Source of the DNA: Carex sylvatica
Taxonomy: Eukaryota > Streptophyta > Magnoliopsida > Poales > Cyperaceae
Direction: 5' to 3'
Assembly: GCA_964058845.1 (NCBI GenBank)
Contig: CAXKVR010000129.1
Location: 60,753 to 124,752, forward strand
Length of the DNA: 64,000 nt
Shown here one piece after another: positions 11,824 through 22,597 of the stretch (position 1 is the first letter of the stretch; every line of letters starts with the position of its first letter). The notes beneath the pieces were generated by a model. The model did no database searches and had not been told where the DNA came from. It worked only from the letters and a program-made list of their open reading frames with translations. Position numbers and translations under genes: made by a program.

Positions 11824-11862
11824 ATAATATAATACATGTATATATATGTATATGTATCTTTT

Positions 11863-11893
11863 CAATCAAGGTCAAGTCCTTAATTAGTGTTAT
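11863..11893 (+). repeat. Unclassified repeat G, copy 3, left part
   Basis: AATCAAGGTCAAGTCCTTAA then TTAGTGTTAT, the left end of repeat G, cut by the Athila-like insertion at 11,894. The copy resumes at 22,598. Confidence 0.7.
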
Positions 11894-13360
11894 TGATCGC
11901 ACGAGAATATATGCCAAAAAGTCTCAGTATAGCAAGCTATACTTTTTAAACCTTTGTTATACTCTGTCAATTCAGATAGCAAGTGTACTATCCTGTCGTT
12001 GAGTATGCTCAGGTATCGATCCACAGGGACGGAAGAAAAACAATAGACTTATCCTAAAATCACTTGAAATTCTAGAAGTGAAAGAGATTGGTTTTGGATT
12101 TAGTTCTAACAATTCTACTGATTTTTAACAAGTTTAAAAGACAATAAAAGATAATTAAAGTTGTTTCCAATTGATAAAAAGGAGTTTCCAGGGTTCAGAT
12201 TTCATTTCTGTTCAGTCTCAAGGCATACGGCCCGTACAGATTCCCGTACGGTCCGTATGGGACCTCAAGTTAATGCTGCAGCTACTGTTTTCTGTGTTGA
12301 TACTGTGTTTAGGGTTTCTTTTGACCAGATCTAGATACCTAACCTCAACTTTCGCATTTTGGCCTAATACCCGATTACCGGACTCAAGTACTTCCCTCTT
12401 AGATGCGTTAAACCTCAACTTTTGCATTTTGGCCTAATTTATCTAAGTTACTTGTTAGTTTACTAAAAGTATCCAAGGACTTTCGCCTCAAGGAAAGTTT
12501 CGCCTTTCGGGTACTCCTTGGTTTCACCCTACTTCATGTACTTTATTCGGTTGGAATGAATTTCATAGACTTGGCTCCTAACACTTAGATGTGCGCATTC
12601 ATCTAACGGGATGACTAATCAGATTCAAGCAAGCACAAATAGAGCAATAAAAATACTACATAACAAAGTAAAAACAAAGCGTTCAACACAAAATCCAAGT
12701 AGCATACAAGCAAAGCCAAACTAGAAACTACATCTTACCCCTAGAAACAAAGTAAATTAGCTACTCATGTTCATGAGATAACACAAATAACAAGAAATAA
12801 AAGAGTTCATGACAAAACAGTGGAAAATCTGAAGATCCGTGGAAAACTTGCGTTTTTCCTTCTCTTCCTCTTCTCCTCCTGTCCAAAAACCTAGAAAGAA
12901 TGAATGATAATCGATGGAAAGTTATTGATTGATTCCCCTTTTCTGCTGTGGAATATCTCCTTTAATGCTCCAGATCACGCCTCCAGGGGTTTCCTTTTCG
13001 GCTCCTCAAATCGTGCTCAATTCAGATTCCAGCTGGATTTTCCGAATTAGCGTTGTACGGCCCGTACAGGATCCCGTACGGACCGTATGCCTGGGCTTTG
13101 ACTTGGAGACTTTGTGCCTCTGTTGTGGATCCTTCTATGTGATTGGGCAGAACTTGTACGGTCCGTACAGAATATCATACGGACCGTATGAAAAGTAGTC
13201 AGATACAGTTTTTTCACCATTTTTCCTGCAAAATACCAAACAAAGCATAGCAGTACCACATTTCATCGAAATACAAGTAAATAGTCCACATTCATAGGCT
13301 TTAAAGCACATGTTTCATTGTAAATTAGGGCCATAATTTAGATATAATATGGAGATATCA
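11894..13360 (-). repeat. Left LTR (3' LTR of the element)
   Basis: 1,467 bp, the same length as the right LTR. I count about ten substitutions between the two by eye (for example near 11,993, 12,078, 13,047, 13,098, 13,138 and 13,221), near 0.7 %, which suggests a recent insertion. It contains three paired TACGGNCCGTA modules. Confidence 0.95.
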
Positions 13361-13374
13361 AATCCCCCAAGCTT
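13361..13374 (-). other. Polypurine tract (plus-strand primer site)
   Basis: On the minus strand AAGCTTGGGGGATT lies directly before the TGATATC start of the 3' LTR, where the RNase H-resistant primer of a gypsy element belongs. AAGCTTGGGGG-like tracts recur at 13,676-13,686, 14,224-14,236 and 19,055-19,067. Confidence 0.8.
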
Positions 13375-14311
13375 GAACTTTGCTTGTCCTCAAGCAAAAA
13401 TTCTAACTTAGGTGTGGTTTTGGTTGTTGGACTTACCTAAATGCAAGTTAATCTACCAAGAGGAAAAATGTGCATGATCTTGCGTTCGTTAGAAATCTAT
13501 TAGAGTCATTTTGGATAGTAATTCGGTTTTCTTTGGTCAACTTTGATTCACCCCACAATTCAATTGATCAAACCCTAACTTCAAGAATGTAATGCTATTT
13601 GTAAGAATTAAGCAATCAAACGTATCAATAGTTCATTCTTTACCAAATTTATGCCCTCATTTGTGGTTGGAAATTCCCCCAAGCTTGGAACAAGCTTAGG
13701 TCAGAAAGTTGCGGACTTTGTGTGTTGATGTATGTAAAGACTCTTCTCAGTTTTTTTTTATAGGTGTACGGTCCGTATGATCTGGGTACGGTCCGTATGG
13801 GAGACGAGCTCAAAGGCGCCAAACATGGCTTATTGCCAGTACTCTTATATTCTCCATCTTTTCTCTTCGTATACATCATGAATACACACATCCAATGATA
13901 TTCATTCATACCAATGGATGTCCAAATCTTTCTATTGCTTTGAAATCCCATTTTTCTATTTTTACAAGGCATAGTCCGGTTTCAAATGCTTTCTTAACAC
14001 AATTCAATTCAATCCCACAAAGTCCCAAAACAGACTATCGTATACAGTTCTTTCAACCAAATGCGTGGTTATTTCCAATTTCCCTAATTCAACCATTTCA
14101 CAACCCCAATTTCTCAAATTGGACCCTAATTCACGCAATTCACACAAATTTAATTCTCAAGACATGTAAACACGAAAACAAACTAAATCAAACTAAATGC
14201 AAAATAAAGAAAATAACTAATCACCCCCCCAAGCTTAGTCTGAGCATTGCCCTCAATGCTTCAAGACATGTAATGGAAAAATAAATAAGCTGGGGTAGGG
14301 AAAAAACCTGA
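13375..14311 (-). other. Non-coding 3' region of the Athila-like element
   Basis: Between the 3' ORF and the polypurine tract. It holds one palindrome pair (13,764-13,799) and two extra AAGCTTGGGG tracts. No protein is recognised. Confidence 0.5.
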
Positions 14312-15059
14312 TCAGTAGTCAGAGGAGGGGTCGAAGCGCCAGTCGCGAAATTGGTCCTCGATGTCAGCAAGGCGCTCGTCATAGTCAGCCATGTACCCAC
14401 TAATCTCATCCAGGCGAGTGGTGTGCTGAGATGTCTGCTGCTGGATGGCGGTGATGTCACGGCCCTGCTGCAGCTGAGTGTCTCGGATGTCAGTCAGGAG
14501 GGAGTAGATATCCCTAAGAGAGGGGTCAGCTGGGCAATGGTGTGCATACGCAGATGGAGGTGGCTGGGAGGAGGAACTGGGGATGTCCGAGTGAGGAGGT
14601 GGAGTCGCAGAGACTAACCAGGTGGAGGGGTCAGCCACGGAGATAGATGGGGTTTTTGTGCGGGTCGTATGATGTGTTTGTACGGGCCGTATGGTGTGGG
14701 TACGCGCCGTAGGGTTGTGGTTTGCGCAGAGGGAAAGGAGGCGGCAGGTAGTAGATCTGGTGTGGTCGGTGGCTGTGTAGAAGGTGGTGTTGAGCGCGAG
14801 GGTTGAACGGTGGTACACGGAGAGAGATGGAGATCGGGCGGCTGGAGCAGAGGAGAGAGTGGCGGCGGCGAGGGCTTAGCGATCCGCTAGAGGCGGAGAG
14901 AAAGGTGGTGGAGATCCGGTATAAAAGGAAAAAGGCGAGTTGTAGGGACGCGAAGAGAGATGGTCGCGCCCCTTGAGATTCTGCGTCGGATGGGTGCCCT
15001 ACGGTCCGTATGAAATTTGGTACGGACCGTACTAACCCCCAGAGATGGTTTCTTCTCAT
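14312..15059 (-). pseudogene. 3' ORF of the Athila-like element (env position), function unknown
   Basis: Two overlapping minus-strand open frames (14,631-15,059, 142 aa; 14,312-14,818, 168 aa) are offset by one base and may be one original ORF. The first opens MRRNHLWGLVRS and has a short hydrophobic stretch FASLQLAFFLLY. The second ends in a polar segment with heptad-like spacing (TDIRDTQLQQGRDI to DYDERLADIEDQF) and finishes DWRFDPSSDY. Athila elements carry an env-like ORF at this place, but I see no clear fusion peptide, so the label reflects position only. Palindrome modules at 14,658-14,713 and 14,998-15,033 lie inside it. Confidence 0.45.
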
Positions 15060-15243
15060 ATCTGCTCAGAATTGAAAAATAACAACTACAAATTGAAAAG
15101 TCAGAATTAAACTAATATAAAACTAAATATTCAGAAACTAAAACAAAAATAAAAGAAATGACTAAACATAACAATTTTAAAAGTGCTTGGGTTGCCTCCC
15201 AAGAAGCACTCGTTTTAGGTCTTTAGCTAGACCACCTCGCAAC

Positions 15244-16473
15244 TTAAGCTTCCATCGGAGTGGGGTCAGTAAGAAACTGAACACTCCGCTCATTCATCAA
15301 GTGGTCAGCAACGTAGTGCTTGAGACGCTGACCATTTACCTTGAAGGTCCCACTTTCTGTACTCCAGATATCAACCGCTCCGAAGGGGTACACTTTCTCC
15401 ACCTGAAATGGGCCGGACCATCTTGATTTGAGTTTACCTGGAAAAATTCTCAATCTAGCGTTAAATAAAAGTACAAGATCTCCCTCTTTGAACTGGCGAG
15501 GCGAAATGCGCTGGTCGTGTAATCACTTCGTCTTTTCCTTGTAAAATTTCGCATTCTCATACGCATGCAACCTCATTTCCTCCAGCTCATGCAAGTCGAG
15601 GACACGCTTTTCTCCAGCTGCAAGCAGGTCCATGTTGATCGCTCTTGTTGCCCAAAATGCCTTGTGCTCAATTTCAACGGGAAGGTGACACGGCTTTCCA
15701 TACACCAGCTTGTAAGGGCTCATGCCAATCGGTGTCTTGAAGGCGGTGCGGTAGGCCCAAAGTGCATCATGCAGCTTGAAAGCCCAATCCTTCCTCGTCC
15801 TTGCGACTGTTTTCTCTAAAATCGACTTGATTTCCCTGTTAGAAATCTCAGCTTGGCCATTAGTTTGAGGGTGATAAGAAGTGGATACCTTGTGAGTCAC
15901 CCTATGTCGGCTCAAGAGTTTTTTGAATTGTCGATTGATGAAGTGCTTGCCTCCGTCACTGATGACAGCTCGAGGCACCCCAAAACGAGGGAAAATGATC
16001 TCATTGAAAAACTTTCTTACTGAATTCGAGTCAGCTTTGCGGCACGCCATTGCCTCAACCCACTTTGATACATAGTCGACTGCCACCAAAATATACTCAT
16101 TCCCTTGAGAAGAGGGGAATGGACCCATGAAATCGATGCCCCAAACATCAAAAATCTCAACCTCAAGAATAAAGTTGAGAGGCATCTCACTTCGTCTTGT
16201 CATGTTTCCGGTCCTTTGGCACCTGTCACAAGCTATAACAAAAGATCTTGCATCTTTAAAAAGAGAAGGCCAAAAGAAACCAGATTGTAATACCTTGGCA
16301 GTGGTCTTAGAGAATGAAGAGTGTCCTCCATAAGCGGACGAGTGGCAATGTGCAAGAATAGAGTCTGTTTCCTCAAGTGGTACACAACGTCGGAATACGC
16401 CATCGACTCCAACTTTGAAAAGGTAGGGCTCATCCCAAAAGTAGTACTTGGAATCCGACCTTAGTTTCTTCTT
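15244..16473 (-). pseudogene. Athila-like pol: integrase
   Basis: Catalyses insertion of the cDNA. In order: the HHCC zinc-binding region ([11 protein letters not shown], later [10 protein letters not shown], about 16,205-16,345), the catalytic core with [11 protein letters not shown] (first Asp), [12 protein letters not shown] (second Asp) and [14 protein letters not shown] (Glu), then [18 protein letters not shown] and the C-terminal part with LRIFPGKLKSRWSGPFQV. An in-frame TGA at 15,523-15,525, where a Trp codon is expected, splits the core from the C-terminal part; TAG at 16,474-16,476 separates it from RNase H. No chromodomain follows. Confidence 0.85.
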
Positions 16474-17156
16474 CTATTGTTGGGACATTGTGGCGGGCAA
16501 AACTCCAGAGACCAGGTAATTTGCGATGTCGGCATACCAGGGAGCTTGCTGTTTGGTTTGGTTGGCATTTGTATGGTCCGTATGAATTTGTGTACGGTCC
16601 GTATGTTGGATTGTACAGGCCGTATGAACTTCTGTACGGCCCGTATGGATGTGGTCCAGATCAGAACTGATTGCAAGGAGTTGTTCATCTGGGAATGAGT
16701 CATTGATCGAGAGCTTAATTGTGGTATCTTCTTCCCAATGAAGACGTGACAGATGGTCTGCTACAGAGTTCTCGACTCCTTTCGTATCCCTTATCTCGAG
16801 ATCGAATTCCTGCAAAAGAAGAATCCATCTAATCAGTCTTGGTTTTGCATCTTTCTTACTCAAGAGGTACCTTAGTGCGGCATGATCTGTGTAGACCACT
16901 ATCTTCGACCCCACCAAATATGATCTGAATTTGTCAAGAGCAAATACAATAGCGAGAAGCTCCTTTTCGGTTGTGGTGTAGTTCATTTGGGCCAGATCTA
17001 GCACCTTGCTAGCATAGTAAATAACACACGGCTTTTTGTTTTTCCGCTGCCCCAAAACTGCTTTGACTGCATAGTCGCTTGCATCGCACATCAACTCGAA
17101 TGGTAGTGACCAATTTGGCGGTTGTAAGATAGGTGTAGAGATAAGAGCTTCCTTTA
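16474..17156 (-). pseudogene. Athila-like pol: RNase H
   Basis: Removes the RNA strand of the RNA/DNA hybrid. Motifs: [17 protein letters not shown] (first catalytic Asp), [19 protein letters not shown] (Glu), [11 protein letters not shown] (Asp) and [12 protein letters not shown] four-motif palindrome cluster (16,570-16,647) is read through as HTDRT-type peptide in the linker to integrase. The frame differs from the RT by a shift in the homopolymer at 17,156-17,161. Confidence 0.85.
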
Positions 17157-19261
17157 AAAAACTTGACACAATCATCAGTGAAAGTAAAATCAGAATCTTT
17201 AATAAGTAAATTGGTCAAAGGTTTCGCAATTTTTGAGAAGTCTTTTATGAAACGGCGATAAAAACTGGCATGTCCAAGAAAACTTCGAACCCCCTTGACA
17301 TTTGTTGGGATTTCGAGTTTCTCGATTACCTCAATTTTTGCTTTATCAACCTCGATCCCTCTAGAGGTGATAACATGCCCCAAGACAATTCCTTCTTGGA
17401 CCATGAAGTGACATTTTTCCCAATTGAGGACTAAATTGACTTCTTCACATCTCTGCAAAATTTTACACAAATTAGCCAAACAAGAATCGAAAGAAGTACC
17501 GTACACAGAAAAATCATCCATAAAAATTTTAACTTCTTTTTCAATAAAGTCAGAGAAAATAGCCATCATGGCTCTTTGAAAAGTCGCAGGTGCATTGCAA
17601 AGACCAAAGGGCATTCTACGGTATGCATAGGTACCGTATGGGCATGTGAATGTGGTATTCTCTTGATCCTGCGGGTGAATGGGAATCTGAAAGAAACCTG
17701 AATAACCATCAAGATAACAAAAATATGAGTGGTTAGCAAGCCTTTCAAGGAGCTGATCAACAAACGGCAAGGGAAAGTGATCCTTGCGTGTGGCCGCGTT
17801 GAGCTTCCGATAGTCTATGCACATCCTCCAATTGGTTGCAACGCGCGTTTGAATCATCTCTTCTTTCTCATTTTTCACCACTGTTGCTCCTCCTTTCTTG
17901 GGAACCACATGGACGGGACTCACCCATTTGCTGTCGGAAATCGGGTAGATAATACCTGCTTCATAAAGTTTTAAAATTTCTTTCTTTACTACCTCTTTTA
18001 AATTTGGGTTGAGCCGTCTTTGTTCGTCTTCTAGCAAGATCCTGTGTGTGCAAGTGGCTGGATCGATCCCCTTCAAGTCCTTGATAGAATACCCAATCGC
18101 GCCTTTGTGGGTTCTCAACTTCTCCATGAGCTTGGCGGTTTGGTCAGGGGTCAATCCTGCATTTACAATGACAGGACATGTCTTTTCTGAGTCTAGGAAT
18201 TCGTACCTGAGAGTGGCTGGGAGAGGTTTTAATTCGGGAGTGGTCTGCGCTATCTGACTTGTTGTACGGTCCGTATGAGTTTTGTGCGGACCGTATGCCT
18301 CAGCCTCAGACTGAACTTTTGGTTCCTTCTCAATCTCCAGCTTCTCGGTTTGAAATTCATTTGGTGTACGGTCCGTATGATCTGTGTACGGCCCGTACGG
18401 AAAGTCTTCCAGACAGACATGTGTCATGTCTGCTGCGCAAATTATTTCAAGATCGCCTATTTCAGCCTGCAAATCAGATAAAAAATCAGAATGATACCTT
18501 AGCGAGTTGTTGATTTGCTCCATTAACTTCTCTTCAACTAATTCATCAATCACATCGACCATATAACACGATTCAGGTTGAGCGGGATACTTTATTGCTC
18601 GGTCGATTTGAAAGTGAACTTTCTCATCTCCTATGTTCAAGGTTAAAGTCCCATTTTTCACATCAATCAGCGCCCCGGCGGTTCTCAAAAATGGCCGTCC
18701 TAGAATAATAGGGACCTCCTTATCTTCCTCCATTTCCATCACAACAAAATCACCGGGCACATAGAACTTACCGACTCGAACCGGTACATCTTCCACTATG
18801 CCTAGCGGTAGTCTCACCGAAGAATCCGCAAGTTGTAAAGTCATTCGTGTAGGTCTAAGCTCACCTACACCCATTCGTTCGAAGATAGTTTGCGGCATGA
18901 GACTCACACTAGCCCCTAAATCACATAAAGATTGTCGGATGGTTGCTTTGCCAATTGTGCACGGAATGGAAAATTTACCCGGATCTCCTAATTTCGGTGG
19001 AAGTTCATTTCTCAGTATAGCACTGCACTGCTCAGTCAATTTCACCGTCTCATGCCCCCCCAAGCTTCGTTTATTGGATAGGATATCTTTGAGAAACTTA
19101 GCATAGGTTGGCATTTGGGTCAAAGCCTCGGTGAATGGGATGGTAATGTGCAATTGCTTGAGAACTCCAAGAAAGTTTGAGAACTGTTCATTGAGTCGGG
19201 TTTCGACTAATCTCTGTGGAAATGGTACTGGTGGCCGGTAGGGCGGTGGTTTCTCGGTCAC
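17157..19261 (-). pseudogene. Athila-like pol: aspartic protease and reverse transcriptase
   Basis: The protease has CDLGASVSLMPQ (active-site Asp, about 18,910-18,940) and PIILGRPFLRTAGALIDV. The RT has YRKLNAATRKDHFPLPFVDQ, QIPIHPQDQ, PFGLCNAPATFQR, the FMDDFSVYG catalytic box (near 17,510) and LGHVITSRGIEVD. It opens after TAA 19,433-19,435 in the same frame as gag. Palindrome modules at 18,263 and 18,363 sit between protease and RT as YGPYTDHTDRTP-like peptide. The frame is lost at a T run (17,156-17,161 on the plus strand), so the product is truncated before RNase H. Confidence 0.9.
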
Positions 19262-19432
19262 CTTCTTTTTCTGTTTGTCGGCTTCATTCTGTACGGGCCG
19301 TACGGTATTCGTACGAACCGTATGGTCTGTCTTCTCAGTTACAACCTCAGTCGGATCAGGCTTTGACTGTTCAGAAATCGCAGGGGGTGTTGGTACGGGC
19401 CGTATGGGATTCGTGCGGACCGTATGATCGGT

Positions 19433-20846
19433 TTATGGCTCGACAGGTATGGCTGGTCCTTGGTACTGTGTCCCACTTCGCAACGTTACCGCTCTGGCCT
19501 CTCCCCTGGGGTTAATCTCTGGTTGGCCTGGTAGCATTCCAGGTTGTGGTGGTGCGGTTTGGCTCCCACTTTGAGGTTTGTTTTGGGCCAAACTTGCCAA
19601 TTGAGCACTGATCGTTTGCATCTGTTCGAAAAGCATTTGATTCATCTTCCCTTGTTCGTGCATGAAGTTTTCCACTGCAGGGGCAACATAGGGCTTAGAT
19701 GGTCCAGAATATGGTGGTCGGTTGTTTGAGTTATTGAATGCAGCATTGTTGTAGAAGTTGCGGTTGTTATTGTTGCTGCCAGAAGGGTTGTTGTTGAATT
19801 ATGTGGGATTGTTTTGCTTCCACCTCCAATTCTGTTGTTCAATCGGATCCTTGGAATAGGTTCGGCTGAAATGAGGTTTTGGGAAGTAGGATGGTTCACT
19901 GTTGAGAGAATTAACTTGTTCGGGCCCTTCATCCCTTTGCGCAAGCGGGCAATTCTCATACTCGTGCCCCTCGTCTCCACACATAACACAAGGCTGTGGT
20001 TGCTGATTACCAAGTGCTTTGACACTCATCTTGTCAAAGGCCCTCTGCATGGCATCTAACTTGGCGGTGAGAGCGGTGATCTGATCGACCTCAAGTCGGC
20101 CTCCTCCAGTAGCTCGATTGCCCTCTCGGCCGGACCACTGTTTGTTAGTCGCCATATTGTTGATTAAGTTCATTGTCTCAGTAGCATCTCGATCCATGAG
20201 AGCTCCACCTGCAACTGCATCTACAGAAGTACGAGTGGTATCAGTTAAACCAGCATAAAAAGACTGAATAAGTAACCATTCGGGAATACCATGATGTGGG
20301 CAATAGTATTGCAATTCCCTAAACCTTTCCCAGGCCTCATTCAGTGGTTCATCAGACCTTTGTCTGAAACTGGTTAGTTGGGTCCTAACCTTGGCAGTTC
20401 TTTTATGGGGGAAAAATCTGGTCAAAAACAGTTTGGACAATTCCCTCCAAGTGGTAATTGAATCCGTTGGTAATAACCCTAACCATTTCTTGGCTTTATC
20501 CCTAAGAGTAAAAGGAAATATAATCAGCTGTTGCGCCATTAATTTTAATGGTGGCACAGCATTCAAGGAAGGTCTGAACATGGGCATGCGGATCCTCGTG
20601 ATCCATGCCATGGAATGTGTTTTGCTGCACGATGTTGACAACGCTCGGATTGAAGTTGGGTTGGTTGCCGACAATCCTTGGTAATCGGATTGCTCCTCTA
20701 ACATCTCCAGCTCTCGGGACATTGAACTCTCGCAATGTCCTTGGCGCATAGTTTGCTCCTTCGTCATCAGAGTATTGATCCTCGTTGGGTTGACCTTGTC
20801 CAGTACCCTCGTTGAGTGGATCTTGTTCAGCACCGTGGTTGTTCAT
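19433..20846 (-). pseudogene. Athila-like gag (capsid/nucleocapsid)
   Basis: Opens MNNHGAEQDPLNEGTG at 20,846. The capsid region includes NTFHGMDHEDPHAHVQTFLE and, after a frameshift near 20,505-20,535, FPFTLRDKAKKWLG and EAWERFRELQYYCPHHG, typical of plant retrotransposon gag. A CCHC zinc knuckle (CVMCGDEGHEYENC, near 19,970) marks nucleocapsid. In-frame TAA at 19,799-19,801 and 19,433-19,435 follow. Between them is a low-complexity Asn region, then EARAVTLRSGTQYQGP, a segment that normally leads into protease. Confidence 0.88.
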
Positions 20847-21106
20847 TTTGCTTTGTTCTGGATCTGTCTGGCCTCTGTTGTCAGTTTGTACGGTCCGTAT
20901 GAATTTTGTACGGGTCGTACGGAGAGGTGACAGATGTGGTGGCGCTGGAACAAATGTGTTGGAAGTTTGCCCCTTGCTTCTGAGATGGTAGTGGTTCTTG
21001 GGCAGTGATTCTTCCAGTATGTTCCTGCAAAGATGAAATACGAAAAATTAAAATTAAAATCTAGAATCAAGCAAAAATAAGAAAAAGTATAGAATTTTAG
21101 TTGCCG
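20847..21106 (-). promoter_or_regulatory. 5' leader of the Athila-like element
   Basis: Untranslated stretch between primer site and gag start. It contains one palindrome pair (20,887-20,922), so the motif sits just upstream of the gag ATG. Confidence 0.55.
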
Positions 21107-21124
21107 TCCCCGGCAACGGCGCCA
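21107..21124 (-). other. Primer-binding site for tRNA-Asp
   Basis: The plus strand reads TCCCCGGCAACGGCGCCA, 18 bases equal to the 3' end of plant tRNA-Asp including CCA, so the genomic RNA would pair with that tRNA. It lies 6 bp from the 5' LTR. The tRNA sequence is from memory; Athila and Tat elements commonly use this primer. Confidence 0.85.
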
Positions 21125-21130
21125 AAAACT

Positions 21131-22597
21131 TGATCGCACGAGAATATATGCCAAAAAGTCTCAGTATAGCAAGCTATACTTTTTAAACCTTTGTTATACT
21201 CTGTCAATTCAGATAGCAAGTGTACTATCCTGTCATTGAGTATGCTCAGGTATCGATCCACAGGGACGGAAGAAAAACAATAGACTTATCCTAAAATCAC
21301 TTGAAATTCTAGAAGTGAGAGAGATTGGTTTTGGATTTAGTTCTAACAATTCTACTGATTTTTAACAAGTTTAAAAGACAATAAAAGATAATTAAAGTTG
21401 TTTCCAATTGATAAAAAGGAGTTTCCAGGGTTCAGATTTCATTTCTGTTCAGTCTCAAGGCATACGGCCCGTACAGATTCCCGTACGGTCCGTATGGGAC
21501 CTCAAGTTAATGCTGCAGCTACTGTTTTCTGTGTTGATACTGTGTTTAGGGTTTCTTTTGACCAGATCTAGATACCTAACCTCAACTTTCGCATTTTGGC
21601 CTAATACCCGATTACCGGACTCAAGTACTTCCCTCTTAGATGCGTTAAACCTCAACTTTTGCATTTTGGCCTAATTTATCTAAGTTACTTGTTAGTTTAC
21701 TAAAAGTATCCAAGGACTTTCGCCTCAAGGAAAGTTTCGCCTTTCGGGTACTCCTTGGTTTCACCCTACTTCATGTACTTTATTCGGTTGGAATGAATTT
21801 CATAGACTTGGCTCCTAACACTTAGATGTGCGCATTCATCTAACGGGATGACTAATCAGATTCAAGCAAGCACAAATAGAGCAATAAAAATACTACATAA
21901 CAAAGTAAAAACAAAGCGTTCAACACAAAATCCAAGTAGCATACAAGCAAAGCCAAACTAGAAACTACATCTTACCCCTAGAAACAAAGTAAATTAGCTA
22001 CTCATGTTCATGAGATAACACAAATAACAAGAAATAAAAGAGTTCATGACAAAACAGTGGAAAATCTGAAGATCCGTGGAAAACTTGCGTTTTTCCTTCT
22101 CTTCCTCTTCTCCTCCTGTCCAAAAACCTAGAAAGAATGAATGATAATCGATGGAAAGTTATTGATTGATTCCCCTTTTCTGCTGTGGAATATCTCCTTT
22201 AATGCTCCAGATCACGCCTCCAGGGGTTTCCTTTTCGGCTCCTCAAATCGTGCTCAATTCAGATTCCAGCTGGATTTTCCGAATCAGCGTTGTACGGCCC
22301 GTACAGGATCCCGTACGGACCGTATGCCTGGGCTTTGATTTGGAGACTTTGTGCCTCTGTTGTGGATCCTTCTGTGTGGTTGGGCAGAACTTGTACGGTC
22401 CGTACAGAATATCATACGGGCCGTATGAAAAGTAGTCAGATACAGTTTTTTCACCCTTTTGCCTGCAAAATACCAAACAAAGCATAGCAGTACCACATTT
22501 CATCGAAATACAAGTAAATAGTCCACATTCATAGGCTTTAAAGCACATGTTTCATTATAAATTAGGGCCATAATTTAGATATAATATGGAGATATCA
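21131..22597 (-). repeat. Right LTR (5' LTR of the element)
   Basis: 1,467 bp, TGATCGCACG...GATATCA. It would hold the promoter of the minus-strand transcript. Same three palindrome modules as the left LTR. Confidence 0.95.

Larger units (their letters stand above)
12224..22427. repeat. Paired TACGGNCCGTA palindromes dispersed through the Athila-like element
   Basis: Modules of usually two 12-14-bp imperfect palindromes (TACGGNCCGTAYG type) 6-9 bp apart. Left LTR: 12,224-12,259, 13,054-13,089, 13,154-13,190. Internal: 13,764-13,799, 14,658-14,713 (three motifs), 14,998-15,033, 16,570-16,647 (four motifs), 18,263-18,297, 18,363-18,398, 19,290-19,324, 19,392-19,426, 20,887-20,922. Right LTR: 21,461-21,496, 22,291-22,326, 22,391-22,427. 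Inside pol they read as VRTNPIRPV or HTDRT-like peptide in linker regions. Function unknown. Confidence 0.9.
11894..22597 (-). mobile_element. Complete Athila-like Ty3/gypsy LTR retrotransposon
   Basis: A 10,704-bp element transcribed from the minus strand. Two 1,467-bp LTRs run TGATCGCACG...GATATCA, flanked by identical 5-bp duplications GTTAT (11,889-11,893 and 22,598-22,602). In transcription order: 5' LTR (right), tRNA-Asp primer site, gag, protease, reverse transcriptase, RNase H, integrase, a 3' ORF, polypurine tract, 3' LTR (left). The tRNA-Asp primer, gag sequence and a long region after integrase fit the Athila lineage. Two frameshifts and four stops break gag-pol, so this copy could only have moved with help from another element or was broken after insertion. 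Confidence 0.95.

Noticed and set aside
12171..12437. Open frames inside the LTRs (12,171, 12,929, 21,408, 22,166 and others)
   Set aside because: Duplicated in both LTRs, short, no known domain; LTR sequence explains them.
12224..22427. Regularly recurring palindromic motif considered as a CRISPR array
   Set aside because: Units are dimers of an imperfect palindrome spread over 10 kb in a retrotransposon, without uniform repeats and spacers, in a plant genome.
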